Origin: Caviibacterium pharyngocola
GTDB lineage: Bacteria; Pseudomonadota; Gammaproteobacteria; Enterobacterales; Pasteurellaceae
Direction: 5' to 3'
Length of the DNA stretch: 64,000 nucleotides
NCBI RefSeq assembly: GCF_002795405.1
Contig: NZ_PHGZ01000015.1
Span: 1 to 64,000, forward strand
This document shows, piece by piece, positions 48,363 to 56,266 of the stretch (the stretch's first letter is position 1; the number at the start of each line of letters is the position of its first letter). The translations under genes were made by a program, and so were the position numbers. The notes under the pieces are model-generated. The model made no database searches. It was given only the letters and a program-made list of their open reading frames with translations, and was not told where the DNA came from.

Positions 48363-48836
48363 TTATTTCACAATACGTAAATGCGAGGCGGATTTTTGTC
48401 CGTTATTTTTATTCTTTTCTTTTTCGACTTTCGGTTTATCCGCCGGTTTATCTACGGCTTCGGCAAAACTGAGCGGCTGTTCAACTTCCGCCTTATCTTG
48501 TGCCTCATCATAGAACGACTCAGGTTCAAACATTACGCCGTCACCGTTTTCGCGCGCATAAATCGCCAACGCTGCGCCCATAGGAATAAAAATCTCTTGC
48601 GGCACACCGCGAAAACGCGCATTAAATTGAATAAAATCATTAGTTAATTGTAGGTTTCCCGTGGCATTGGCAGAAAGATTTAACACGATTTGCCCGTCTT
48701 TGACATATTCAACCGGTACTTTCACGCCCCAATAGGTCGCATCTACAACCAAATAAGGCGTAAAATCGTTATCCACTAACCAATCATAATATGCTCTTAA
48801 TAAATAAGGGCGTTTCGGAGAAGATTGATATTCCAT
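48363..48836 (-). CDS. sspB: ClpXP adaptor SspB
   Basis: A 157-residue adaptor that tethers ssrA-tagged proteins to ClpXP. The N-terminal domain begins with SPKRPYLLRAYYDWLVDN and contains the tag-binding VQ-like groove strands; a charged flexible linker leads to the ClpX-binding end HLRIVK. It is 14 bases downstream of sspA. Its substrate tag is encoded by ssrA at 43176-43541 in the same window. Confidence 0.95.
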   Translation of the reverse strand: MEYQSSPKRPYLLRAYYDWLVDNDFTPYLVVDATYWGVKVPVEYVKDGQIVLNLSANATGNLQLTNDFIQFNARFRGVPQEIFIPMGAALAIYARENGDGVMFEPESFYDEAQDKAEVEQPLSFAEAVDKPADKPKVEKEKNKNNGQKSASHLRIVK

Positions 48837-48850
48837 TACACGTCCCCGAT

Positions 48851-49489
48851 TTATTTATCGTCCATTAAATTTTTCGGCGCAACTTCACCGACCGATTGTA
48901 AGAAAGAATCACGTTGTACGACACGATCCATATAAGCTTTCACCGCTTTACTGCCGACACCGGTAAACTCAACGCCTAATTGCTGCATACGCCATAGTAA
49001 TGGTGCAATATAACAATCGACCAAACTAAATTCTTCACTCATAAAATATGGCAACTGATTAAAAATCGGTGCAATCGCTAAAATTTCTTCTTTTAGTTGT
49101 TTTAATGCAATCGCGCGTTCTTCATCATTTCCCTTTTCCGCTTTTGCCAACACAGGATACCAATCCTGTTCGATACGCATCATTAATAAGCGACTTTTCC
49201 CGCGCGCAATCGGATAAACCGGCATTAATGGCGGATGCGGAAAACGTTCGTCAAGATATTCCATAATAATGCGAGAGTTATATAACACAAGATCGCGATC
49301 AACCAAGGTCGGCAACGTACCGTAAGGGTTCAACTCCATCAAATCTTCCGATAGGGTTTGCGGTTCTACAATTTCCGTATCATAAGCAACACCTTTTTCC
49401 GCCAATACGATTCGAACTTGGTGGCAATAAATATCCGTTTTATTCGAAAAAAGTGTCATTATTGAACGTTTATTTGCAGCGCTTGTCAT
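48851..49489 (-). CDS. sspA: Stringent starvation protein A
   Basis: A 212-residue RNA-polymerase-associated protein with a glutathione-S-transferase fold: thioredoxin-like N-domain (DIYCHQVRIVLAEKG), then ESRIIMEYL-like helix as NSRIIMEYLDERFPHPPLMPVYP, and SLVDCYIAPLLWRM in the helical domain. GGAGGA precedes the ATG. It normally follows rpsI in one operon; here the intron and a terminator intervene, so its own promoter (a TAAAAT at 49534-49539 is a candidate -10) matters more. Confidence 0.95.
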   Translation of the reverse strand: MTSAANKRSIMTLFSNKTDIYCHQVRIVLAEKGVAYDTEIVEPQTLSEDLMELNPYGTLPTLVDRDLVLYNSRIIMEYLDERFPHPPLMPVYPIARGKSRLLMMRIEQDWYPVLAKAEKGNDEERAIALKQLKEEILAIAPIFNQLPYFMSEEFSLVDCYIAPLLWRMQQLGVEFTGVGSKAVKAYMDRVVQRDSFLQSVGEVAPKNLMDDK

Positions 49490-49583
49490 CTTTTCCTCCG
49501 ACGACTTAAAATAAAATTGATAAAAGGTCGCTTATTTTAGCACATTTCATAGGGTAATACATAAACCCTTCCGAAAAATACAC

Positions 49584-49614
49584 AAAAAAAATTGCAAGCC
49601 TTTCGACTTGCAAT
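49584..49614 (-). terminator. Native rpsI terminator beyond the intron
   Basis: Perfect 8-bp stem ATTGCAAG/CTTGCAAT with an 8-base loop and a T-run of seven on the minus strand. It starts 26 bases into the 3' exon, so in spliced RNA it lies directly after the rpsI stop codon. Confidence 0.9.
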
Positions 49615-49640
49615 TTCTTCGATAAAACGAAAATAAAAAT

Positions 49641-49679
49641 GTCGGGTAGCGAAAATGCATTACTACATTTCCGCCCCCT
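49641..49679 (-). ncRNA. Group II intron domain VI
   Basis: A stem-loop of the form GGGGGCGGAAATG...CATTTTCGCTACCC follows domain V after two to three bases. The A of CTACCCGAC (complement of position 49647) is seven bases from the intron end, the usual place of the branch-point adenosine. Confidence 0.8.
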
Positions 49680-49681
49680 AA

Positions 49682-49715
49682 GAACTGTACAAGCAAATTT
49701 CTCTGCATACAGCTC
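49682..49715 (-). ncRNA. Group II intron domain V
   Basis: A 34-base hairpin starting GAGCTGTATGCAGA and closing TTTGCTTGTACAGTTC around a GAAA tetraloop. The AGC catalytic triad is at the 5' side, and the two-base bulge is on the 3' side. This is the catalytic core, and it appears intact. Confidence 0.92.
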
Positions 49716-49735
49716 AAGCCTTTCTATTATCTGTG

Positions 49736-51475
49736 TTAGACAGCTCCTTTACTGATTGTTAGGTTTAATGCGTGTATCTGTGTATGACAAGTTGGGTGCA
49801 CCAAACAACGATTTTTCAAGCTATCACTTCCTCCATTCATTTTGTAAATAATATGGTGGTCGTGCCAGCCTGTTTGTTTCGTGATTGGTTGATGGCAATA
49901 AGCACACTTTCCTTGCTGTTCCTTAAATAACCAACTCCAAATTCGTCTATGCTTTTCTTGGTTGTATAACCTGCGTTGACGAAGAAGTTCGCTTTCTAAT
50001 TCCCATTCAGGTAGAAACGGATTATATTCCGATTTTATCTTTATGTGCCGTTCTATTTTTACCCCACTACAATAGACTAAGTCTATCGGGTGTAAATCGC
50101 CTTTCTTATCAGTGTAAACTGTTCCGAACACCCAACTTCGGGTTGCTGTGGTACAAAAGTATTTCTCTTTTATCCACTTTATCCCTTTATTGTGATGTCT
50201 CCGTTTACACCATTTCCATAAGGCTCGCCATACTAATGCGTCCATTCGTCCAAAGGCTTTGCTTGCCACTTGATGTTTGTGGTAGATTGCCCAACCTCGT
50301 AGCATTGGATTAAGTACCCTAATTAAATCAGATTGTTTTGCCATTTTCATTTTAGAAATAGTTTCTTTGACTTTACGATAAAATGTTTGCACATTCTTTT
50401 TGTTCGGTCTAATCAACACTTTTCCTTTGAAACGTCTGACATTCCAACCTAAAAAGTCAAAACCCTCTTCAATATGTACCACTTTTGTTTTACTCTCTGA
50501 AAGTGTAAGACCTCGTTCAGCTAGAAAACCTTTAACAAGTGGGATAACCTTTTCTTCCAGTAATTCTTTAGAAATCCCCGAAATAATAAAGTCATCAGCA
50601 TATCGAACAAGATAGGTTTTGTGTCTTCGGATTTTTGAGCCTGTTTTCTTGCCAAAATGTTCAGCAAGTAAGCTCTCTAATCCATCCAATGCCATATTTG
50701 CTAACGTTGGAGAGATAATACCGCCCTGCGGTGTGCCCTCCTCTGTTCGCTTGAGCTGTCCAAACTCCACTACGCCAGATTGAAGCCATTTTCGCAATAT
50801 CCGCTTGTTCATCGGTATATGCTTTAATAGCCAATCGTGGCTGATGTGGTCAAAACACCCTTGTATGTCCGCATCTAATACCCATTCCACTGGCTGATTG
50901 GTTTTCTTCCCTTTATGAGAGAATATCTGATGAATATGTGTTATCGCGTCCGCTGTGGAACGTTCTAACCGAAATCCATAAGAGCCTGTATCCGCCAATG
51001 TTTCTGCTACGGGTTGTAGCCCCAACAAATATAACGCTTGCATTGCTCTATCTTTCATTGTCGGAATACCCAATGGGCGTTGTTTTCCGTTTGCTTTAGG
51101 GATAAATACTCGCCTTAATGGGAGTGGTTTATACCCTTTAGCTGAAAGTGAGAAAATCGCTTGGTATTTTTGTTCGGGGCTATTCCATAGCACCTTATCT
51201 ACGCCAAATGTGCGTTTACCTTGATTTTCAGTCACTCGCCTTACTGCAATCGCTTTTGCATAAAACGAGTGGACAAGTAATCGTTGTAGGTTTTTAACCC
51301 TACGCCAATCCTTTGCCAAAGTTGCCTTCGCAATCCGTATCTGCACACCTTTAACAAATTGGTAAGCCTTTTGCCATTCAATAAAATGCCATTGGCTTAA
51401 CTTTTTCGATTTGTTCGAGGTCGTTGGAGTTGGATTGCTTTCTACTTTTTTAGTATAATGCTTTCGCTCTTTCAT
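49736..51475 (-). CDS. ltrA: Group II intron reverse transcriptase-maturase with HNH nuclease
   Basis: A full-length 579-residue intron-encoded protein. RT motifs run from IPKANGKQRPLGIPT (125-139) through DADIQGCFDHI (201-211) and GTPQGGIISPTLANM (247-261) to the catalytic YADD (292-295). A maturase X domain follows (about 360-425), then a C-terminal HNH endonuclease with CAYC (524-527), HDHH (538-541) and CH (563-564). AGAGG precedes the ATG. With all motifs present the intron should be able to splice and retrohome. The protein type with HNH is that of chloroplast-like and bacterial B-class introns. Confidence 0.96.
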   Translation of the reverse strand: MKERKHYTKKVESNPTPTTSNKSKKLSQWHFIEWQKAYQFVKGVQIRIAKATLAKDWRRVKNLQRLLVHSFYAKAIAVRRVTENQGKRTFGVDKVLWNSPEQKYQAIFSLSAKGYKPLPLRRVFIPKANGKQRPLGIPTMKDRAMQALYLLGLQPVAETLADTGSYGFRLERSTADAITHIHQIFSHKGKKTNQPVEWVLDADIQGCFDHISHDWLLKHIPMNKRILRKWLQSGVVEFGQLKRTEEGTPQGGIISPTLANMALDGLESLLAEHFGKKTGSKIRRHKTYLVRYADDFIISGISKELLEEKVIPLVKGFLAERGLTLSESKTKVVHIEEGFDFLGWNVRRFKGKVLIRPNKKNVQTFYRKVKETISKMKMAKQSDLIRVLNPMLRGWAIYHKHQVASKAFGRMDALVWRALWKWCKRRHHNKGIKWIKEKYFCTTATRSWVFGTVYTDKKGDLHPIDLVYCSGVKIERHIKIKSEYNPFLPEWELESELLRQRRLYNQEKHRRIWSWLFKEQQGKCAYCHQPITKQTGWHDHHIIYKMNGGSDSLKNRCLVHPTCHTQIHALNLTISKGAV

Positions 51476-52109
51476 ACTTACCTCTGATATAACAAGAGTT
51501 TGGTATAAAAGTATTGGTTTTAGGATAACACCTTATCTTGCAACAACTTTCCCAAGCCCGTAAATATCCTATTTACGTTCAAATCGTTACAAGAGTGTAT
51601 TATCATAAATACCGATAATTTTAACCGCTCTTGTAACCGATTAGGGCAAAGAGTGGAGCGTTAGGTTTTATTTAACAAGCCTAACGCTCGTTTTCTTTGT
51701 ATTGTTTACATCGTCATCATTTTCACTTCCTTGATGTCCATAATGGGAACTTTTGTAAAACCATTATTTCTTTCTGTAAAATGAATTTGATTACCTTTAA
51801 GATGTTGCATTCATCTTGCGATGAAAGACCAGTTGGAAGTCTGCACCCTTTCGAGTTAGGCTATGTTTCACACCCTATCTGCACCATTACAGCACAGCAT
51901 TTGCTTTTTCCAACCTCCCTTACCTGCATTTTCAACAGTATCGCTTACGCTTTACCTGCCCTATCCTTTTCCCCAGTTTGTACATAAGTATGTATCAGTA
52001 TTGAGTATTGTGGACGTGGCGAAAATACAGGCTTACCAAGTTCCGTAATTATCACACGAGTAGGGAAGATACAGTCTGTTCTCCGGCAGCATTATGATGA
52101 CGTATTCCC

Positions 52110-52116
52110 AACGCTA
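52110..52116 (-). other. EBS1 of the group II intron
   Basis: The RNA reads UAGCGUU in the loop of a hairpin with stem GCAGCA/UGCUGC. It pairs over seven bases (one G-U) with AACGUUA, the last seven bases of the rpsI exon (53220-53226). Confidence 0.8.
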
Positions 52117-52217
52117 AAGAGAATATCCTGCTGCATACCTTTTGGTCTAAGCCAATAGCAACCGTAGGCTCTTCCTCGTAACGAAGTTTATCAACTGTTC
52201 ACTTACGTTTATCTTTC

Positions 52218-52223
52218 TACCCA
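52218..52223 (-). other. EBS2 of the group II intron
   Basis: The RNA reads UGGGUA, pairing over six bases (one G-U) with UACUCA in the rpsI exon just upstream of the EBS1 target. Its distance of about 100 bases before EBS1 is normal for domain I. Confidence 0.6.
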
Positions 52224-53218
52224 GTCTAGCCTCTCTCAATGTGTGTTGCTCACATTTTCCTTACATTACCTCACGGCAATATAAGCCCTTTCGGGGAGTA
52301 CATTGTCAGGAAGCTCCGCACAAAACCGTTGCCAGTTATGCACTATCCCTAGACTACTGTTAGCCATATAACAGGTTGTACTATGAATTTCATTGCAAAG
52401 TTATATCTCAACAAAATTCATCACAACAATGATAATTACAGCTTTCGCATACTTACTAAGTTTTAATAAATAAGCCCTTGCTGTTGCTTTAAAACTTACC
52501 TTTTGTAATTTATTGCTAAATTACTTTGTAAATTAACCGCTTAATATCAGATAGATCGAACCTATAGCTATGCAAATAGATAGATGATCAGTCTATTTAT
52601 AGGATAGATAAGTAAGATCACTGGATATAAGTTTAGGTAAATTTGAGCCGATAAATAGCCGTGCTGTTACCGCAAGCCATTTACGGGTAGCTATCAATTT
52701 CAAGCTACAATGGGTGCTTCCTTGTAGGAACGTCCCTAAGTAAAGATAAGTAGTAAAGTATACATTCGATCATAAGAAATTCCACTTCCTTATTTTCGGC
52801 TTCTCTCAGAATGCTGTAAGCCTTTCGGACTTTATTTATAGTAGGTTGCACAATTATTCTTTATGGACGATATTACGTTTAGGATTTGACCCCAGCCACT
52901 CTACTTAAAGCAGGCGACTAACGGTAGTAATATCTTTCGATAACGGATCTTGCTTTCTTACTCTCCTCAAACTCCCTCGTACAACGTAGTTGAGTACCTC
53001 AGAGTGAAGATCATACCTTATTACCGCATAAAGTTGGAAATTGTCTTCCCCAACTTAGCACCAAGTCTTGAGCAACGCTCCGTTCTTGGCCTGGCTTCCC
53101 AAGTACCCCCGAGGGGTACTTGAAAAGTGGAATAGAAAGACATATAATGCCTTTCCATTCCTGCAATAACTCCTTGATATATAAGGAGAAATTGCCATAA
53201 GCACGACAACTTGTCGCA

Positions 53219-53611
53219 CTAACGTTTTGAGTATTGCGGACGACGACGTGCTTTGTGTAAACCCACTTTTTTACGTTCGACGCGACGCGCATCACGGGTA
53301 ACAAAGCCCGCTGCACGTAATGCAGGACGTAAAGTTTCATCGTACTCAATTAACGCACGAGTGATACCGTGACGGATTGCACCCGCTTGACCTGAAATAC
53401 CGCCGCCTTTTACAGTGATATAAAGGTCTAACTTATCTGTCAATTCAACCAATTCTAACGGTTGACGCACGATCATACGAGAAGTTTCGCGACCGAAATA
53501 TACGTCTAATTCACGTTGGTTGATAGTGATTTTACCACTGCCCGGTTTGATAAATACACGAGCTGAAGAGCTTTTGCGGCGACCTGTGCCGTAGTTTTGA
53601 TTCTCTGCCAT
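53219..53611 (-). CDS. rpsI: Ribosomal protein S9
   Basis: A 130-residue protein of the small subunit, ending in the conserved PQYSKR tail that reaches the P-site tRNA. It starts [15 protein letters not shown], as in related bacteria. The stop seen in the DNA is TAG, whose G is the first base of the group II intron; the ancestral and spliced stop is TAA. It lies 16 bases after rplM in the usual operon. Confidence 0.97.
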   Translation of the reverse strand: MAENQNYGTGRRKSSSARVFIKPGSGKITINQRELDVYFGRETSRMIVRQPLELVELTDKLDLYITVKGGGISGQAGAIRHGITRALIEYDETLRPALRAAGFVTRDARRVERKKVGLHKARRRPQYSKR

Positions 53612-53627
53612 TTTCCTAACCCCGTGA

Positions 53628-54056
53628 TTAAATATCTAAAACTTGTGGTTGTTGTGCTGCGTGTTCGTGTTGAGCGCCCGCATACACTTTTAATTTACGG
53701 AACATTGCACGACCTAAAGGTCCTTTCGGCAACATACCTTTAACCGCAATCTCAATCACAGCTTCCGGACGGCGTTGGATCATTTCTGCGAAAGTCGCTT
53801 GTTTGATACCGCCTACATAGCCGGTGTGCCAGTAGTAAATTTTATCGCTTTCTTTTTTACCTGTTACGGCTACTTTGTCCGCGTTAATAACGATGATGTA
53901 ATCACCGGTGTCAACGTGCGGAGTGTATTCTGCTTTATGTTTACCACGAAGGCGACGAGCTAATTCGGTAGCTAAACGACCTAGGGTTTTACCTGTCGCA
54001 TCTACTACATACCAGTCGCGTTTAACCGTTTCCGGTTTTGCTACAAAAGTTTTCAT
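53628..54056 (-). CDS. rplM: Ribosomal protein L13
   Basis: A 142-residue large-subunit protein. I chose the ATG at 54056, starting [20 protein letters not shown] as in E. coli L13 (142 residues); five codons upstream are open but not part of the family. [10 protein letters not shown]-like sequence appears as [20 protein letters not shown]. It heads rplM-rpsI. A leader of about 140 bases precedes it. Confidence 0.97.
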   Translation of the reverse strand: MKTFVAKPETVKRDWYVVDATGKTLGRLATELARRLRGKHKAEYTPHVDTGDYIIVINADKVAVTGKKESDKIYYWHTGYVGGIKQATFAEMIQRRPEAVIEIAVKGMLPKGPLGRAMFRKLKVYAGAQHEHAAQQPQVLDI

Positions 54057-54091
54057 TAATTTAATTACCAATAAAATAATATTAATACCCA

Positions 54092-54110
54092 GTGTCTAAA
54101 ATTCAGACAC
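54092..54110 (-). promoter_or_regulatory. Leader hairpin of rplM
   Basis: GTGTCT/AGACAC stem with a 7-base loop in the untranslated leader, 36 bases before the rplM ATG. L13 leaders in several bacteria bind the protein for autoregulation; that this hairpin does so is a guess. Confidence 0.4.
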
Positions 54111-54198
54111 AACCAGTCATCTTAATCTTCACCCCTTCGAGTGCGATCTCGATAAAATAATGCGCGGTGGGAATCCGTCGCATTTACAGGGTCGCAAG

Positions 54199-54228
54199 AT
54201 TATACAAGAGATTTTCCGTAAAAGCTAA
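54199..54228 (-). promoter_or_regulatory. rplM-rpsI promoter
   Basis: On the minus strand TATAAT (54199-54204) with TTAGCT 18 bases upstream. The -10 is perfect, the -35 poor. It would give a leader of about 140 bases. Confidence 0.6.
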
Positions 54229-54265
54229 TTTTTTCTTCCGATTTCGGTTAAATTCGGTATAAAAA

Positions 54266-56266
54266 TTATTCGTTATTTTCCAACAAATAACTTAACCCGC
54301 TTTGTCTTTCCGTGCGTTTATTCACCGCACTTTGCCAAATTCGACGACGAGTGAAAACGGTGATATGCTTTTTCGCCCGCGTAACGCCGGTATAAATCAA
54401 TTCTTTGCAGAGAATCGGATTCGGTTCCGTCGGTAAAATCAATAACGTATGATCAAATTCCGAGCCTTGCGATTTATGCACGGTCATCGCAAATGCCGGT
54501 TCGTAGGCGGGCATTCGGCTTGCCAGTTCGTTTTGCCCGTTTTCAAACCAAAAACGCTCGCTGATTTCACCGTTTTTATCCTGCGTGCGTAAATAAATAC
54601 CGATCTCGCCGTTTAATAAACCGGTGTTACTATCGTTTTGCGTCACCATTATCGGCTTACCCGCATACCAATCGCGCGGATGATTAAAATTCACCAATCC
54701 TAAGGAACGCAACTGTTCGGCAATACGGTGATTTAAATTTTCGCTGCCCAGCTCGCCGACGCGAAGTGCGGTCAAAAATCGAACGCGATTAAACGCGGCA
54801 AAAATCCGTGCCAAATCCGCCGGTTCGAAAAGATCTTGTTGTTGCGCAATTTCTGCAACGATCTGTAGATATTCGCGATAATTTTCCACCGCACTTTGCA
54901 CCACCGCCGCCACACAATCACGCAAAATCTCCGCCCTTGTTTTTTCTGTTTCCGGCGCAGCAAAATAAGGATCGAAATCCACCAAGGTAATTTCAGGTTG
55001 TGTTTTCACAACATCGTCCAGCCGGTTTTCCAACACCCGCCAGCTTTGTTCGCCTTGCGCTTGGTTAATCGCCTCCGCCAAGCGTTTAATGTCGGATTGA
55101 TCATCGAAACGGCGACTTACTACTAAATTACACAAACAATCGCGAATTGGCTGTCCTTGTTCGGATGAGGCTAATTGCGCACCAGTGGTTCGGCGCAGAT
55201 AATCCGTTAACATCGGGCTATATCCTTGCGACAAAAATTTGCCCAATTCGCTTAAAATCGCGCCCGCTTCAACGGAGGAAAGCTGATCTTTATCCCCCAA
55301 CAAAATCAATTTGGTTTGCGGTTTCAAAGCGCGCAATAATTTCGCCATTAAGGACAAATCGATCATTGAGGCTTCATCCACCACCAACACATCCAGAGGC
55401 AACGGATTTTTTTGATCATAATGGGTTTTATCTTCAAAAAAACGCACGCCTAATAAGCGATGAATGGTTTGCGCTTCGCTCGGTACGGCGGCTTTTAAAT
55501 CCGCGCTAATCGCAATTTTTTCGTGCGTTTGCAAACGAATAAACGAGGCTTCGATGCTTTTATTTAAGCGATCGGCAGCTTTTCCCGTCGGCGCCACCAA
55601 TTTTATCCGCAACTGATTTTGATGCATTTCTTGCAATGCCAACAACAGACGGAAAACCGTTGTGGTTTTCCCTGTTCCCGGCCCGCCGGTAATCAAACAA
55701 AAAGATTTATTTAAAGCAATAGCAACGGCGATTTTCTGCCAATCGGGCTGATCGCTCGCAACGGATTCGGGAAAATAACGTTGTAACACCTCGGCAATGC
55801 GCGCGTGATCTTGTCCGATCGCCGAGGATTGTTGCGACATTCGGATGAAATATTGTGCAATTTGATATTCATCTTGCCAAACGCGATAAAAATACAGCGC
55901 GCCGTCCCGTAACACAAAAGGCGCGGCGTAACGTAGCGGCTGCTCGGTAAACGCAATATGCTCGCGCAATACGGATTGCCATTGGGTCGGTTCGAGGGAA
56001 TGTAATTTCTCTTGAATTTCGGTTAAAAAATGACGTTCGCTCCAAGGTAAGGCAAAGCCTTGTCCATATGCTTCGCTAAGTATCAAGCGAGAATGCCCTT
56101 GTCGATACTGATAATGGCAAAGTGCGGCTAAAAAAATCGCTAAATCTTGAACGGCTTGCGGATAATTAAAGGCGCGACGTTGCTTGGTGTGAATAAATTC
56201 GGCGAAATAATAATCCGCCGCGCTAATCAAACCTTGTTGTTTTAAGCGAGATAAAATATTTAACAT
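54266..56266 (-). CDS. recD: Exonuclease V alpha subunit RecD
   Basis: A 666-residue SF1 helicase, the 5'-3' motor of RecBCD. Walker A is ITGGPGTGKTTTVFRLL, Walker B VLVVDEASMIDLSLM, and motifs III-VI follow (LLGDKDQLSSVEAGAIL, AMTVHKSQGSEFDH, YTGVTRAKK). The start overlaps the recB stop as TAATG, coupling the two. Length is slightly above E. coli RecD (608). recC is not in this window. Confidence 0.95.
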   Translation of the reverse strand: MLNILSRLKQQGLISAADYYFAEFIHTKQRRAFNYPQAVQDLAIFLAALCHYQYRQGHSRLILSEAYGQGFALPWSERHFLTEIQEKLHSLEPTQWQSVLREHIAFTEQPLRYAAPFVLRDGALYFYRVWQDEYQIAQYFIRMSQQSSAIGQDHARIAEVLQRYFPESVASDQPDWQKIAVAIALNKSFCLITGGPGTGKTTTVFRLLLALQEMHQNQLRIKLVAPTGKAADRLNKSIEASFIRLQTHEKIAISADLKAAVPSEAQTIHRLLGVRFFEDKTHYDQKNPLPLDVLVVDEASMIDLSLMAKLLRALKPQTKLILLGDKDQLSSVEAGAILSELGKFLSQGYSPMLTDYLRRTTGAQLASSEQGQPIRDCLCNLVVSRRFDDQSDIKRLAEAINQAQGEQSWRVLENRLDDVVKTQPEITLVDFDPYFAAPETEKTRAEILRDCVAAVVQSAVENYREYLQIVAEIAQQQDLFEPADLARIFAAFNRVRFLTALRVGELGSENLNHRIAEQLRSLGLVNFNHPRDWYAGKPIMVTQNDSNTGLLNGEIGIYLRTQDKNGEISERFWFENGQNELASRMPAYEPAFAMTVHKSQGSEFDHTLLILPTEPNPILCKELIYTGVTRAKKHITVFTRRRIWQSAVNKRTERQSGLSYLLENNE

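Larger units (their letters stand above)
49641..53219 (-). mobile_element. Group II intron inserted in the rpsI stop codon
   Basis: A 3579-base retroelement reading with the ribosomal operon. The 5' end is GTGCGACAAG (consensus GTGYG) at 53219; the 3' end is CTACCCGAC at 49641, ending in AC as expected. Domain V, domain VI and a reverse-transcriptase gene are present, and exon-binding sites pair with the rpsI exon. The 5' exon ends ..AACGTTA and the 3' exon starts with A, so splicing gives TAA; unspliced RNA reads TAG. The 1744 bases before the ORF exceed the usual 600-900. There is no uptake signal inside. Confidence 0.9.
51476..53219 (-). other. 5' ribozyme part of the intron (domains I-III), oversized
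   Basis: No coding frame of note. Near the ORF the RNA looks like normal domains I-III, including a GCAGCA...TGCTGC hairpin (about 52085-52133) that presents EBS1. The first 130-200 bases from 53219 also look like the start of domain I. Between about 52330 and 53000 lies extra, partly A+T-rich and partly structured sequence that has no place in a standard intron. Confidence 0.6.

Noticed and set aside
52001-52018. Ten-base match CAATACTCAA between intron domain I and the rpsI exon, considered as a duplicated exon piece
   Set aside because: It lies on the same strand as the exon so cannot pair with it, and it is too short to show duplication; EBS pairing is found elsewhere.
51697-52048. Plus-strand frames inside the intron
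   Set aside because: They are antisense to structured ribozyme RNA and have no ribosome site or recognisable protein.
53011-53349. Minus-strand frame running from the rpsI 3' part into the intron
   Set aside because: It is out of frame with rpsI and crosses the intron boundary; no start signal or family match.
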